A stretch of 64,000 nt of DNA from Limimaricola soesokkakensis (GTDB taxonomy: Bacteria; Pseudomonadota; Alphaproteobacteria; Rhodobacterales; Rhodobacteraceae): NCBI RefSeq assembly GCF_900172345.1, contig NZ_FWFY01000007.1, positions 121,582 through 185,581 of the forward strand. Reading direction: 5' to 3'. Positions 8,669 to 17,684 of the stretch are shown piece after piece. The position numbers and the translations under genes are program-made. Positions within the stretch are counted from its first letter, which is position 1. Each line of letters begins with the position of its first letter. The notes beneath the pieces were generated by a model that saw only the letters and a list, made by a program, of their open reading frames with translations, was not told the DNA's origin and made no database searches.

Positions 8669-9892
8669 ATGTCGCACATCCTCCTGATCATCGGCGGCGG
8701 CATCGCAGCCTACAAGTCGCTTGAGTTGATCCGGCAGCTGTCGAAGGCGGGTCATGAGGTGACGCCGGTCATGACCGAAAGCGCGGGCCAGTTCGTCACG
8801 CCGCTCTCGGTCTCGGCCCTTGCAGGCAGAAAGGTTCACGAGGCGCTGTTCGACCTCACCGCCGAGGCGGAGATGGGGCATATCCAGCTGTCGCGCGTGG
8901 CCGATCTATTGGTGGTGGCTCCGGCCACAGCCGAAATGATGGCCAAGATGGCGCAGGGCCGGGCTTCGGATCTCGCCTCGACGCTGCTCTTGGCCACCGA
9001 CACGCCGGTGCTGATCGCGCCTGCGATGAACGTGCGGATGTGGGAGCATCCCGCGACCCGGCGCAACCTCGCGATCTTGAAGGGCGACGGCGTGATGGTG
9101 GTCGGTCCCGACGAAGGCGAGATGGCCTGCGGCGAATACGGGCCGGGGCGAATGTCCGAACCTGCCGCGATCCTCGCTGCGATCGAGGCCGCTCTCGCTC
9201 CCGCCGATCGTCCGCTTTCGGGGCGTCACGTGCTTGTCACCTCGGGGCCCACCCATGAGCCGATCGACCCGGTGCGCTATATCGCCAACCGGTCGTCGGG
9301 CGCGCAGGGCACGGCCATCGCGACGGCGCTGCTGCGGCTGGGGGCGCGCGTCACCTTCGTGACCGGCCCAGCCAGTGCAGCCCCGCCGGAGGGCGCGGAG
9401 ATCGTGGCGGTGGAAACCGCGGCCGAGATGCTCGCCGCCGTCGAGGCGGCGCTGCCCGCCGACGCGGCGATCTTTGCCGCTGCCGTGGCCGACTGGCGCG
9501 TCGGGACCGCCTCGGATCGAAAGATCAAGAAGCGCGCCGGGGCGCTGCCTGACCTGTCTCTGACCGAGAATGCCGACATCCTTGCGCGCGTCGCGGGCAT
9601 GGCGGTGGGGCGGCCCGAACTCGTCGTGGGCTTTGCCGCCGAGACCGACGACGTGATCGCCAACGCCACCGCCAAGCGGGCGCGCAAGGGGTGCGACTGG
9701 ATCGTCGCCAATGATGTCTCGCCGGGCACCGGGATCATGGGTGGCACCGAGAACGCGGTGACGCTGATTACCGAAGAAGGGGCCGAGGAATGGCCTCGCA
9801 TGGCCAAGCGGGCGGTGGCCGAGCGGCTCGCGCAGAAGCTGGCCGAGGCGCTGGGCCCGGCCGGCGGGACCGCCTCCGGCGGGCGTATTTGA
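8669..9892 (+). CDS. coaBC: Bifunctional phosphopantothenoylcysteine decarboxylase / phosphopantothenate-cysteine ligase
   Basis: Two consecutive steps of coenzyme A synthesis in one 407-residue protein. The N-terminal CoaC flavoprotein half has LLIIGGGIAAYKSLELIR, the catalytic histidine in MGHIQLSRVADLLVVAPAT, and the substrate-clamp motifs PAMNVRMWEHPATRRN and GRMSEP. The C-terminal CoaB half starts at LSGRHVLVTSGPTHEPID and contains IANRSSGAQGTAIA and AAAVADWRV. Dut follows after six bases and then a MoeB-like protein, so the three are probably one transcript. PanB and PanC, which make the pantothenate precursor, lie at 18-20 kb. Confidence 0.95.
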   Translation: MSHILLIIGGGIAAYKSLELIRQLSKAGHEVTPVMTESAGQFVTPLSVSALAGRKVHEALFDLTAEAEMGHIQLSRVADLLVVAPATAEMMAKMAQGRASDLASTLLLATDTPVLIAPAMNVRMWEHPATRRNLAILKGDGVMVVGPDEGEMACGEYGPGRMSEPAAILAAIEAALAPADRPLSGRHVLVTSGPTHEPIDPVRYIANRSSGAQGTAIATALLRLGARVTFVTGPASAAPPEGAEIVAVETAAEMLAAVEAALPADAAIFAAAVADWRVGTASDRKIKKRAGALPDLSLTENADILARVAGMAVGRPELVVGFAAETDDVIANATAKRARKGCDWIVANDVSPGTGIMGGTENAVTLITEEGAEEWPRMAKRAVAERLAQKLAEALGPAGGTASGGRI

Positions 9893-9898
9893 GGAAAG

Positions 9899-10381
9899 AT
9901 GAACATGGGATCGCGCATCGGGGTGAGGCTGTGCTGGACCGACACGGCGGACCGGTCGCTGCCGCTGCCGACCTACCAGACGGCCGGGGCGGCGGGGGCG
10001 GACCTGGTGGCCAATCTCGACCCTCTTGACCGCGAGGCGGGGATCCTGCTCGTCCCGGGCGCCCGCGCTCTGGTGCCGACGGGGCTGCGCGTCGCGGTGC
10101 CCGAAGGCTATGAGTTGCAGCTGCGGCCCCGGTCGGGGCTGGCGCTGAAGCACGGCATCACCCTGCCGAACAGCCCCGGCACCATCGACAGCGATTATCG
10201 CGGGCCCTTGGGGGTGATCGTCATGAATGCCGGGCAGGAAAGCTTCACCATCGCCCATGGCATGCGCATCGCCCAGGCGGTGCTGGCGCCCGTGGTCATG
10301 GCGGACTTCGATCTGGCCACGGATCTCGACGACACGGCGCGCGGGCAAGGCGGCTTCGGCTCGACCGGGGGCATCGCATGA
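9899..10381 (+). CDS. dut: Deoxyuridine 5'-triphosphate nucleotidohydrolase (dUTPase)
   Basis: Hydrolyses dUTP to dUMP and pyrophosphate, preventing uracil incorporation and feeding dTMP synthesis. The 160-residue homotrimeric-type enzyme has the family motifs in order: [11 protein letters not shown] (motif 1), [13 protein letters not shown] (motif 2), [17 protein letters not shown] (motif 3 with the catalytic aspartate), [11 protein letters not shown] (motif 4) and the phenylalanine lid [10 protein letters not shown] (motif 5). AGGAAAG lies directly before the start. The stop overlaps the start of the next gene (ATGA). Pairing with coaBC is common in alphaproteobacteria. Confidence 0.96.
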   Translation: MNMGSRIGVRLCWTDTADRSLPLPTYQTAGAAGADLVANLDPLDREAGILLVPGARALVPTGLRVAVPEGYELQLRPRSGLALKHGITLPNSPGTIDSDYRGPLGVIVMNAGQESFTIAHGMRIAQAVLAPVVMADFDLATDLDDTARGQGGFGSTGGIA

Positions 10382-11439
10382 TCCTGGTGGGCGTGATGAT
10401 CGCCGCGCTGTGGGGCATCGGCGCGCTCACCGGCGCGCCGCGCCGCGCCCGGCTTTACATGATAGGCCTCCTGATGACCGGCGTGATCGCCGCGCATCTG
10501 GTGCTGCCCGACGGTCATCCGCTGCGCGAGGCAATGGGTGGCGAGGCGGCGTTCTGGCTGCTGCTTCTGGCAGGCGGCGCGCTGGTCTGGCTTTATTCCA
10601 AGGGGCTGCGGCGGTTGAAATCGCGTGCGGCGCCTGCGGCCGTTCCGGCCCCGCGCAAGGGGTTCTCGGAAACCGAACTGACCCGCTACGCGCGCCACAT
10701 CACCCTGCGAGAAATCGGCGGGCCGGGGCAGGGTGCGCTCAGGCGCGCGAAAGTGCTGGTCGTCGGCGCGGGTGGCCTGGGCTGTCCGGCGCTGACCTAT
10801 CTCGCGGCCTCGGGCGTCGGCACCATCGGTGTGATCGACGACGACGCGGTGGATCTGAGCAATCTTGGGCGGCAGGTGCTGTTCGACGAGGCGCAAATCG
10901 GCATGCCCAAGGTCCACGCCGCCGCCGCCAAGCTGCGCGCGCAGAACCCGCATGTGGAGATCCGGCCCTATGAGCGCCGCCTGACGCCCGAGATCGCGGA
11001 GGATCTCTTCGAGGATTACGACCTCGTGCTCGACGGCACCGACAACTTCGCCACCCGCGAGGCGGTCAACGCCGCCGCCGTCGCGACCGAAAAGCCGCTC
11101 GTGGCGGCGGCCTTGACCCAATGGGAAGGGCAGATCTCGCTTTACGAGCCGGCGCGCGGCACGCCCTGTTGGGCCTGCGTCTTTCCCGAGCGGCCCGACG
11201 CCTCGCTCATCCCCTCCTGCGCCGAGGCGGGGGTGCTGTCGCCGCTGCCGGGCATCGTCGGCGCGACGATGGCGGCCGAGGCGATCAAGCGGCTGACGGG
11301 GGCGGGCGAGACGCTGGCGGGGCGGCTGGCGATCATCGACACGCTCTATGCCGAGAACCGCAGTATTGTGATCCGGCCCCGCCCGGGCTGCCCGGTCTGC
11401 GGCGGGCGGGGGCTGGAAGCGCGGGCCGCGCACCCATAG
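10378..11439 (+). CDS. moeB: Membrane-anchored MoeB/ThiF/HesA family adenylyltransferase
   Basis: E1-like enzyme expected to adenylate the C-terminal glycine of a small sulfur carrier such as MoaD or ThiS. The ATP-binding core has [18 protein letters not shown] and [18 protein letters not shown], then [17 protein letters not shown]. Two CxxC pairs ([11 protein letters not shown] and CPVCGGRG) form the structural zinc site of MoeB. Unlike E. coli MoeB, which is soluble, residues 1-80 contain about three hydrophobic segments ([34 protein letters not shown] and [16 protein letters not shown]), so it is predicted to be membrane-bound. It overlaps dut by four bases. MoeB fits the presence of a molybdoenzyme (xanthine dehydrogenase) in the window, but ThiF activity is not excluded. 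Confidence 0.85.
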   Translation: MILVGVMIAALWGIGALTGAPRRARLYMIGLLMTGVIAAHLVLPDGHPLREAMGGEAAFWLLLLAGGALVWLYSKGLRRLKSRAAPAAVPAPRKGFSETELTRYARHITLREIGGPGQGALRRAKVLVVGAGGLGCPALTYLAASGVGTIGVIDDDAVDLSNLGRQVLFDEAQIGMPKVHAAAAKLRAQNPHVEIRPYERRLTPEIAEDLFEDYDLVLDGTDNFATREAVNAAAVATEKPLVAAALTQWEGQISLYEPARGTPCWACVFPERPDASLIPSCAEAGVLSPLPGIVGATMAAEAIKRLTGAGETLAGRLAIIDTLYAENRSIVIRPRPGCPVCGGRGLEARAAHP

Positions 11440-11462
11440 GTTTCCCGACAAAGGAGACCTGC

Positions 11463-13478
11463 ATGACCAATCCGCTACTGGCGCCCTGGGACACGCCCTT
11501 CGGCCTGCCGCCCTATGACCGCATCGAAGACGATCACTGGATGCCCGCGGCAGAGGCGGTGATCGCCGAGGCGCGTGTCGCCGTCGAGGCGATTGCCGCG
11601 AACCCCGAGCCGCCCAGCTTCGACAACACCATCGCCGCTTTGGAGATGTCCGATGAGGGCATAGGCCGGGTGTTCGGCGCCTTTTACGCCGTGGCCAGCG
11701 CCGACAGCACGCCGGCGCGCCAGTCGCTCCAGCGCGACTTCGCGCCGATGCTCTCGGCCTACACCTCCTGGGTGATCGGCAACCGCGCGCTGTTCGAGCG
11801 GATCGATACGCTTTGGCAATCGCGCGAGACGCTCGACCTCGACCCGGAAGCGGCGCGGGTGCTGATGCTGACGCATCGCCGCTTCGTGCGGGCCGGGGCG
11901 CGGCTCGAAGGCGCACAGGCGGAACGCATGGCCGAGATCCGCGCAAGGCTCTCGGTGCTGGGCACGCAGTTCTCGCAGAACCTGCTTGCGGACGAGGCGG
12001 GCTGGACCATGCCGCTGTCGCCCGAAGCGCTGGCGCCGCTGCCCGCCGGTCTGCGGTCGGCCGCGAAATCCGCAGGTGGCGAGAACGGGCCGGTCATCAC
12101 CCTCTCGCGTTCGCTGGTGGTGCCGTTCCTGCAATATTCGCCGGACCGGGCGCTGAGGAAGAAGGCTTTCGAGGCGTGGACCGCTCGGGGCATGAATGGC
12201 GGCGAAACCGACAACCGCGCCATCGCCGCCGAAACGCTGAGGCTGCGTGAGGAACGTGCGAAGCTTCTGGGCCACGATGACTACGCCGCGTGGAAGCTCG
12301 AAACCGAGATGGCGGGGGATCCGCAATCTGTGCGCGAGCTTCTGCACGCGGTCTGGGATCCGGCGCGCGCCGCGGCCGAAGCCGATGCCGAGATCTACGA
12401 GGAGATGCTGCGTGCCGACGGGCATGAGGGGCCACTGGAGCCTTGGGACTGGCGCTACTATGCCGAGGCCCGCCGCCGGGCCGAGCACGAGATCGATGAC
12501 GGCACGCTCAAGCCCTATCTCCAGCTCGACCGGATGATCGAGGCCGCCTTTTCTGTGGCGCATCGCCTGTTCGGGATCGAAGTGCGCGAGATCGAGGCAC
12601 CGCTCTACCACCCCGATGCCCGCGCCTTCGAGATCACCCGGGCCGGCAAGCACCTTGCCGTCTTCATCGGCGACTGGTTCGCCCGGCCGTCCAAGCGCTC
12701 CGGTGCGTGGTGCACGACGATGCGCCAGCAGCATCGCATGGGCGGGCAGGAGGTGCGGCCGCTGGTGCTCAACGTGTGCAACTTCGCGAAGCCCGACGCG
12801 GGCGAACCGGCGCTGCTCTCCTTCGACGATGCGCGCACCCTCTTCCACGAGTTCGGTCACGCGCTGCACCAGATGCTGTCCGACGTGACATGGGAGAGCA
12901 TCTCGGGCACCTCGGTGGCGCGCGATTTCGTCGAACTTCCGAGCCAGCTTTTCGAACACTGGCTCGAGGTGCCGCAGGTGCTGCGCGAATTCGCCACCCA
13001 TGCCGAAACCGGCGCGCCGATGCCCGAGGCGCTGATGGAAAAGATGCTGGCAGCGGCGAATTTCGATCAAGGCTTCGCCACGGTCGAACAGACGGCCTCG
13101 GCCATCGTCGATCTCGAGTTTCATTGCGGCCCGGCCCCCGCCGACCCGATGCAGCGACAGGCGGAACTGCTGGAAGAGATCCGTATGCCCCGCGCCATCG
13201 CGATGCGCCACGCCACGCCGCATTTCGCGCATGTCTTCTCGGGCGACGGCTATGCGGCGGGCTATTACAGCTACCTGTGGTCCGAGATGATGGATGCGGA
13301 CGCCTTCGAGGCGTTCCGCGAGACCGGCGATCCCTTCGATCCCGACACCGCGCGCAGGCTCGAGGCGCATGTGCTGTCACGCGGCGGCTCGGAGGAGGCC
13401 GGGGTGCTCTACGAGCGGTTCCGGGGCGCGACGCCGAGCGTCGAGGCCCTCTTGAAGGGGCGGGGACTGGCGGCCTGA
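11463..13478 (+). CDS. dcp: M3 family zinc metallopeptidase, peptidyl-dipeptidase Dcp-like
   Basis: Thimet-oligopeptidase-family peptidase of 671 residues, expected to cleave short peptides. The zinc site HEFGHALHQM is at about residue 464, with the following glutamate region WESISGTSVARDFVELPSQ; the substrate-loop segment YAAGYYSYLWSEMMDADAF near residue 600 is typical of M3 enzymes. The start NPLLAPWDTPFGLPPYD matches Dcp-type N-termini, and AAAGGAGA lies six bases before the ATG. A much longer in-frame extension upstream is a shadow of moeB. No signal peptide is visible, so it is probably cytoplasmic. PrlC (oligopeptidase A) is the alternative in the same family. Confidence 0.9.
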   Translation: MTNPLLAPWDTPFGLPPYDRIEDDHWMPAAEAVIAEARVAVEAIAANPEPPSFDNTIAALEMSDEGIGRVFGAFYAVASADSTPARQSLQRDFAPMLSAYTSWVIGNRALFERIDTLWQSRETLDLDPEAARVLMLTHRRFVRAGARLEGAQAERMAEIRARLSVLGTQFSQNLLADEAGWTMPLSPEALAPLPAGLRSAAKSAGGENGPVITLSRSLVVPFLQYSPDRALRKKAFEAWTARGMNGGETDNRAIAAETLRLREERAKLLGHDDYAAWKLETEMAGDPQSVRELLHAVWDPARAAAEADAEIYEEMLRADGHEGPLEPWDWRYYAEARRRAEHEIDDGTLKPYLQLDRMIEAAFSVAHRLFGIEVREIEAPLYHPDARAFEITRAGKHLAVFIGDWFARPSKRSGAWCTTMRQQHRMGGQEVRPLVLNVCNFAKPDAGEPALLSFDDARTLFHEFGHALHQMLSDVTWESISGTSVARDFVELPSQLFEHWLEVPQVLREFATHAETGAPMPEALMEKMLAAANFDQGFATVEQTASAIVDLEFHCGPAPADPMQRQAELLEEIRMPRAIAMRHATPHFAHVFSGDGYAAGYYSYLWSEMMDADAFEAFRETGDPFDPDTARRLEAHVLSRGGSEEAGVLYERFRGATPSVEALLKGRGLAA

Positions 13479-13576
13479 ACTGACGCGAGGGGAAGGTCGG
13501 AGCGGGATGGGACGGGGAACTGCGCCCCGCCCGGCCCGTTGAGTCGGCAACACGGACCAACAAAGGAACGCCCAAG

Positions 13577-14038
13577 ATGAAACTCTTCACCGCAAGCGCC
13601 CTCGCCCTTTCCGTCGTCGCCACCGGCGCGCTGGCCGAAAGCCACGTCATGACCGAGACCCCGGCGATGACGAGCGCCGACCTGTCGGGCATGCAGGGGG
13701 ATCTGATCCGGACCCGCGACATCACCGGCGGGGCGATCTACACCACTAACGAGGCCGATGACGAAGGCTGGGACGGCGTCAGCGCCTATGATGAACTTGG
13801 CGCGGACTGGAACGAGATCGGCGAGATCGAGGACGTGGTCCTGTCGAGGGACGGCCAGATGGTCGGCGTGGTGGCCGAGGTCGGCGGCTTTCTCGACATC
13901 GCGGACAAGCACGTGATGCTGGCCACCGGCGATGTCCGCCTCGTCGCTGTCGACGACGCGACCTATGCGATCGTGACCCGCCTGAGCGAAGAGGAGCTGG
14001 AAGCGCTCGAAGGCGTGGATGAAGGCTTTTGGGACTGA
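13577..14038 (+). CDS. Secreted PRC-barrel domain protein
   Basis: 153-residue protein with a clear Sec signal peptide (MKLFTASALALSVVATGALAES, cleaved near ALA-ES). After it comes a PRC-barrel-like domain recognisable in IGEIEDVVLSRDGQMVGVVAEVGGFLDIADKHVMLA. Such extracytoplasmic PRC-barrel proteins are common in Rhodobacterales; their function is largely unknown, with proposed roles in stress or envelope maintenance. AAAGGAA precedes the start, and an intrinsic terminator follows 32 bases after the stop, so this looks like a single-gene unit. Confidence 0.82.
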   Translation: MKLFTASALALSVVATGALAESHVMTETPAMTSADLSGMQGDLIRTRDITGGAIYTTNEADDEGWDGVSAYDELGADWNEIGEIEDVVLSRDGQMVGVVAEVGGFLDIADKHVMLATGDVRLVAVDDATYAIVTRLSEEELEALEGVDEGFWD

Positions 14039-14069
14039 GTGTCCCGGTAGTGCCCCAAAGACATTGAGG

Positions 14070-14096
14070 GGGGCGCGGTTTTCCGCGCCCCTTTTT
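14070..14096 (+). terminator. Intrinsic terminator after PRC-barrel gene
   Basis: Perfect 9-bp stem GGGGCGCGG / CCGCGCCCC with a TTTT loop, followed directly by five T. It lies between the PRC-barrel gene and the convergent small gene on the other strand. The T-tract orientation fits termination of plus-strand transcription. Confidence 0.88.
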
Positions 14097-14110
14097 CATC
14101 GCCATGCGGA

Positions 14111-14362
14111 TCAGACCGCCTTGCGATGCGCCTCGGCGGCTTCGAAGATGTGGTGCATCTCGTCGGCGAGGGCGCCCTCGATTGAGAGGCCTTCGCCGGG
14201 CACCGCGCCGGGGTCCTCTTCGTCGGCGATCATGTGGCTGCGGTCGCGGATGTAGTCGCGCAGCTCGTCGCCCGCCGGCCCGTCGAGTGCGGCGACCAGC
14301 CGGGCAAGCACCTTGCGCTGGGCCAGGAGACGGCCTTCGAGCGTATCTGGATTGGCGGACAT
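14111..14362 (-). CDS. Small hypothetical protein (83 aa)
   Basis: Soluble, mostly helical, acidic 83-residue protein starting MSANPDTLEGRLLAQRKVLA. I do not recognise a family. It contains LEGRLLAQRKVLARLVAAL and ADEMHHIFEAAEAHRKA, both amphipathic helix-like. The frame is open further upstream, but the ATG at 14362 has a purine-rich GGAGGC nearby and gives a sensible protein. It is convergent with the PRC-barrel gene and divergent from the next small membrane protein. Confidence 0.6.
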   Translation of the reverse strand: MSANPDTLEGRLLAQRKVLARLVAALDGPAGDELRDYIRDRSHMIADEEDPGAVPGEGLSIEGALADEMHHIFEAAEAHRKAV

Positions 14363-14481
14363 GGGCGGCCTCCGGGTTTGATTGATCCTGTCAGGCCAAC
14401 GTTGGCTGAAGGTGGGACGTTCCCGGAACGAGCCCAACGGGCAGGCGTTTCCTCCCCAAGGACAGGGATCGGAGACACGTC

Positions 14482-14781
14482 ATGCGACATCACCGAAAAC
14501 GCGGGCCCGCGCTTTTGCCGGCGCTGGCCCTTCTGGGCGGCGCGGTTTGGCTGGTCCGGCGCTATCGCAGCGAGATCCGCGAGGCGGCCGAGGCCGGAAT
14601 GGATCGGATACAGGCCAGCCAGGTCCGCCATGGGGGCTACGCGGCCTTCGCCCATGACGATGGCGGGCCGGTGCGGCAGGCCGGGCGCGAGGAAATGCGC
14701 GATCCGCCGCGGCGCTGGGACCTGCAGGACGAGACGGCGGACGAAAGCTTTCCGGCCTCGGACCCGCCCTCGAGCTACTGA
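14482..14781 (+). CDS. Small membrane-anchored hypothetical protein (99 aa)
   Basis: The product starts with basic residues (MRHHRKRGP), then one transmembrane helix (ALLPALALLGGAVWLVRRY), then a hydrophilic tail rich in charged residues ending DESFPASDPPSSY. This suggests an inner-membrane protein with its tail on one side. No known domain recognised; the ending DESFPASDPPS is reminiscent of small envelope proteins in alphaproteobacteria. GGAGA lies seven bases before the ATG. It ends two bases before the convergent CDF transporter stop. Confidence 0.68.
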   Translation: MRHHRKRGPALLPALALLGGAVWLVRRYRSEIREAAEAGMDRIQASQVRHGGYAAFAHDDGGPVRQAGREEMRDPPRRWDLQDETADESFPASDPPSSY

Positions 14782-14783
14782 CC

Positions 14784-15662
14784 TCAGACCGGGTCCTTGT
14801 GGATGATCACGTCGGCGCGCGGGTATCGGGCGAGGATCTCGTGCTTGAGCGCGGCGCCGATGGCATGCGCCTCCTGCAGGCTCTGCGTGCCGTCGAGCTC
14901 GATATGCAGGTTCACGAAGACCCGGCCGCCGGAGCGACGCGTGCGCAGGTCGTGATGCCCGTGCACGCCCGGGAAATCGTTGGCGATCGCCTCGATCCCG
15001 GCGACGGTTTCGGCATCCACCGCCCGGTCCATCAGCGCGTCCCAGGCGTCGCGCCCGATGATCAGCGCGCCGCGCGCCATCAGCAGCGCGGCGCCGATCG
15101 CGACGACCGGGTCGACCCAGCCCAGCCCGAAGCGACGCGAGGCCCATAGCGCGCCGATCGCGCCGAGCGCGGGCACGAGGTCGCCGAGGTAATGCAGCGA
15201 ATCCGCCGCCACCACGCGGTTGCCGGTGGCGCGCGCCACGTGGCGCTGCCAGCCGACGAGGGCCAGCGTCAACCCGATCGACAGCGACATCACCGCGATG
15301 CCCGCCCCTTCCGCGGTGGGCATCGCGGGGGCGGGGTTGGCGAGGCGCTGCGCCCCGGCGCCTCCGATCAGCGCGGCCGAGGCGAGGATGAACAGGCATT
15401 GCCCCAGCGCCGCGAGATCCTCGGCCGAGCCATGGCCGAAGGCGTGGTCGTCATCGGCCGGCCGCGCCGCATAGGCTATCGCCGCCAGCGCGCCCAGCGA
15501 CATCGCCAGATCCAACGCCGAATCGGCCAGTGTGGCGGCGACCGACAGGGCGCCGGTCTGGAACAGCGCCCAGAGCTTGGCCGCGATCAGGATCAGGGCC
15601 ACCGCAACGGAGGCGATCCCGGCCGAGAGGTTCAGCCGGTCGTCGTCGCGCTGCGCTGCCAT
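14784..15662 (-). CDS. Cation diffusion facilitator (CDF) family metal transporter, FieF-like
   Basis: 292-residue inner-membrane exporter of divalent metals (Zn, Fe, Co or Ni) driven by proton exchange. Transmembrane segments include VALILIAAKLWALFQ and LDLAMSLGALAAIAYAA. The metal-site residues of TM2 and TM5 are seen as LADSALD (DxxxD) and ADSLHYLGD (HxxxD), and the loop AFGHGSAEDLAALGQ is the FieF-type signature. The C-terminal cytoplasmic domain contains HGHHDLRTRRSGGRVFVNLHIELD, listed here in pieces HGHHDLRTRRSGG and RVFVNLHIELD. The SH3-domain gene lies four bases upstream on the same strand, so the two may be cotranscribed. Confidence 0.9.
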   Translation of the reverse strand: MAAQRDDDRLNLSAGIASVAVALILIAAKLWALFQTGALSVAATLADSALDLAMSLGALAAIAYAARPADDDHAFGHGSAEDLAALGQCLFILASAALIGGAGAQRLANPAPAMPTAEGAGIAVMSLSIGLTLALVGWQRHVARATGNRVVAADSLHYLGDLVPALGAIGALWASRRFGLGWVDPVVAIGAALLMARGALIIGRDAWDALMDRAVDAETVAGIEAIANDFPGVHGHHDLRTRRSGGRVFVNLHIELDGTQSLQEAHAIGAALKHEILARYPRADVIIHKDPV

Positions 15663-15666
15663 GCGA

Positions 15667-16287
15667 TCAGTCCCGGATCTCGTCCGGGGCGACGCCCCAG
15701 ATCAGCGTCTTGGGCGCCCAGCCCTTGTAGCCGCCGGCGGTGAGGCGGCACCAGTCCGGTTCGCATTCGCCCAGCCGTGCCACCACGCCGGCCTCGAGTT
15801 GCGCCACCACTGTGGCGTTCTCCTGCGGCCGGCTGCGCAGGGGCAGCAGTTCGGCATCGACGATCACCGTGCGCACGCCGGACAGCATCGCGTAGTGCAT
15901 CCAGCCGCCCACCCCCTCGCGGTCGGTGACGCGGCGCCAGTGACCGTATTCGGCGGTCACCTGCAGCGGCATGTCACGGCGCAGGAACACCCAGTCGATC
16001 CGGTGCGACAGCGACGGGCCGCGCCGGACGTTGCCGCGATCGGTCGAAAGCGACACGAAGCGCGGCAGCGGCAGGTTGGTTTCGGGACCCCGCTCGGGCC
16101 CTTCCGGCACCGCGATCTCGCGCGAGGCGGCGGGCGAGGCGGGGTCGGGCGCCGGCTGCGGCGCCGCTGCCACGGTCTCCGACCGCTCGGGCCGGGGCTT
16201 GGGGCGGCTGCCCGGCGCGTCCTGCGCCAGCACCGGCTGTGCCGCCAGAGCCAACAGCAGCGTCACGATTGGTCCGAAATGCGTCAT
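15667..16287 (-). CDS. Periplasmic SH3-like domain protein
   Basis: 206-residue exported protein. Signal peptide MTHFGPIVTLLLALAAQPVLAQ, then a proline/alanine-rich linker, then a bacterial SH3-like domain with NVRRGPSLSHRIDWVFLRRD and WRRVTDREGVGGWMHYAMLSG. Such SH3_4 proteins are thought to bind cell-wall or protein ligands, and the exact role is unknown. I use the ATG at 16287 because it starts the signal peptide; the longer open frame upstream has no such logic. It is divergent from the 2-hydroxyacid dehydrogenase with about 130 bp between them, and lies upstream of the CDF transporter. Confidence 0.85.
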   Translation of the reverse strand: MTHFGPIVTLLLALAAQPVLAQDAPGSRPKPRPERSETVAAAPQPAPDPASPAASREIAVPEGPERGPETNLPLPRFVSLSTDRGNVRRGPSLSHRIDWVFLRRDMPLQVTAEYGHWRRVTDREGVGGWMHYAMLSGVRTVIVDAELLPLRSRPQENATVVAQLEAGVVARLGECEPDWCRLTAGGYKGWAPKTLIWGVAPDEIRD

Positions 16288-16415
16288 CCGCGCCCTGTCC
16301 GTCTGGTCCCGATGCCGAGGCCACTGGCCCGCAGAAGGCGCGTTCTTGCGTCGCGCGCCCGGTCCCGGCACTCTGTCATGAAGCCGGTTCGGGGAAAAGC
16401 GCAAGGGACGTTCGC

Positions 16416-17402
16416 ATGTCGGAGAAGCGGCTTCGTGTGATCGCCACGCGACGCCTGCCCGAAGGGGTGGAGCGACAATTCGCGGCACGGTTCGATTTCA
16501 CGCCGGGACCGGCGGAGGCACCGCTCGGGGGCGAGGCGCTCGATGCGGCACTGCGCGAGGCCGAAGTGCTGGTCACCACCCTTTCGGACCGGATCAGTGC
16601 CGCGTGTCTCGAGGCGGCGGGAGAGCGGCTGCGGCTTCTGGCCAATTTCGGCGCGGGCGTCGATCATATCGACGTCGCCGCCGCGGCGCGGCATGGTATC
16701 GCGGTGACCAACACCCCCGATGTCGCAACCGAGGACACCGCCGACGTGACAATGGTGCTGATCCTCGCGGTGACGCGCCGGTTGCCGGAGGCCTTCGCGC
16801 TGCTGCAGTCGGGCGAATGGGACGGCTGGTCGCCGGACCTGCTCTTGGGTGGCCGGATCGCCGGTCGCAACCTGGCGATTCTCGGCATGGGCCGGATCGG
16901 TCAGGCGGTCGCTCGCCGCGCTGCCGCCTTCGGCATGACGATCGGCTATCACAACCGCAACAGGCTGCCGATGGAAGTCGAGGAGGCGCTTGGGGCGCGC
17001 TGGTGGTCCAGCCTCGACCAGATGATCGCGCAGGCCGACGTGCTGTCGATCAACTGCCCGCATACCCCGGCCACCTACCATCTGGTCAATGCGCGCCGGA
17101 TCGCGCTGATGAAGCCGGGCGCGGTCGTGGTGAACACGTCGCGCGGCGAGGTGATCGACGAGAATGCCCTGACCCGGGCGCTGCGCGCGGGCGAAATCGG
17201 CGGCGCCGGACTCGACGTGTTCGAGAAGCGGCGCGAGATCAATCCGCGGCTGCGGGCACTGCCGAACGTTGTGCTGCTTCCGCATATGGGCTCGGCCACG
17301 GTGGAGGGGCGCCTGGCGATGGGCGATCGGGTGATCGCCAATATCGCGGCGCTGGCCGAAGGGGTGCCGCTTCCCGATCTCGTGAGGCCGCAGGACGCCT
17401 GA
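16416..17402 (+). CDS. D-isomer-specific 2-hydroxyacid dehydrogenase (glyoxylate/hydroxypyruvate reductase-like)
   Basis: 328-residue NAD(P)-dependent dehydrogenase of the D-2-hydroxyacid family. The Rossmann motif is NLAILGMGRIGQAVARRA at about 152. Catalytic residues are present: Arg in NTSRGEVIDENAL, Glu in the FEKRREINPRL region and His in VLLPHMGSATVEGRL. The pattern is closest to GyaR/GhrB-type glyoxylate or hydroxypyruvate reductases, but substrate specificity is not readable by eye. The ATG at 16416 begins the conserved SEKRLRVIATRRLPE. Stand-alone gene, divergent from the SH3 protein. Confidence 0.9.
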   Translation: MSEKRLRVIATRRLPEGVERQFAARFDFTPGPAEAPLGGEALDAALREAEVLVTTLSDRISAACLEAAGERLRLLANFGAGVDHIDVAAAARHGIAVTNTPDVATEDTADVTMVLILAVTRRLPEAFALLQSGEWDGWSPDLLLGGRIAGRNLAILGMGRIGQAVARRAAAFGMTIGYHNRNRLPMEVEEALGARWWSSLDQMIAQADVLSINCPHTPATYHLVNARRIALMKPGAVVVNTSRGEVIDENALTRALRAGEIGGAGLDVFEKRREINPRLRALPNVVLLPHMGSATVEGRLAMGDRVIANIAALAEGVPLPDLVRPQDA

Positions 17403-17480
17403 GAACGTCCATGTCATCGGAACCGAAAACGTGTCAGGCGCGTTGCACGGGCGACTGAAACCAACGGGATTCAAGTTTCA

Positions 17481-17684
17481 ATGCGCAACTGGGCCATCGC
17501 ATTTTTCGCGCTCGCGTTCCTGTCGGGGCTGGTCTGCCTCGGGTCGAACACGCCTGCGGATCTGAGCGTCGCGCGCACGCTGATGGTCCTGTTCGGTGTG
17601 CTGGCCGCCTATGCGGCGACCGCTCACAGGCTGCAGGCCCGTTTGCGAGAGCGGCCCGGCAGGGGCGGGCCGCTCGGTACCTGA
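17481..17684 (+). CDS. Small two-helix membrane protein (67 aa), DUF1328-like
   Basis: 67 residues with two hydrophobic helices (WAIAFFALAFLSGLVCLG and TLMVLFGVLAAYAATAH) and a basic, glycine-rich C-terminus. The arrangement resembles the small DUF1328 inner-membrane proteins, a low-level resemblance I infer by eye. The last codons and stop lie inside the first copy of a tandem 17-bp repeat shared with the convergent gene. Coding status is likely but not certain; the upstream ribosome-binding site is weak. Confidence 0.55.
   Translation: MRNWAIAFFALAFLSGLVCLGSNTPADLSVARTLMVLFGVLAAYAATAHRLQARLRERPGRGGPLGT

Noticed and set aside
11121..11462. N-terminal extension of the M3 peptidase into moeB
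   Set aside because: It is antisense-like shadow composition inside moeB, and an AAAGGAGA site directly precedes the ATG at 11463.
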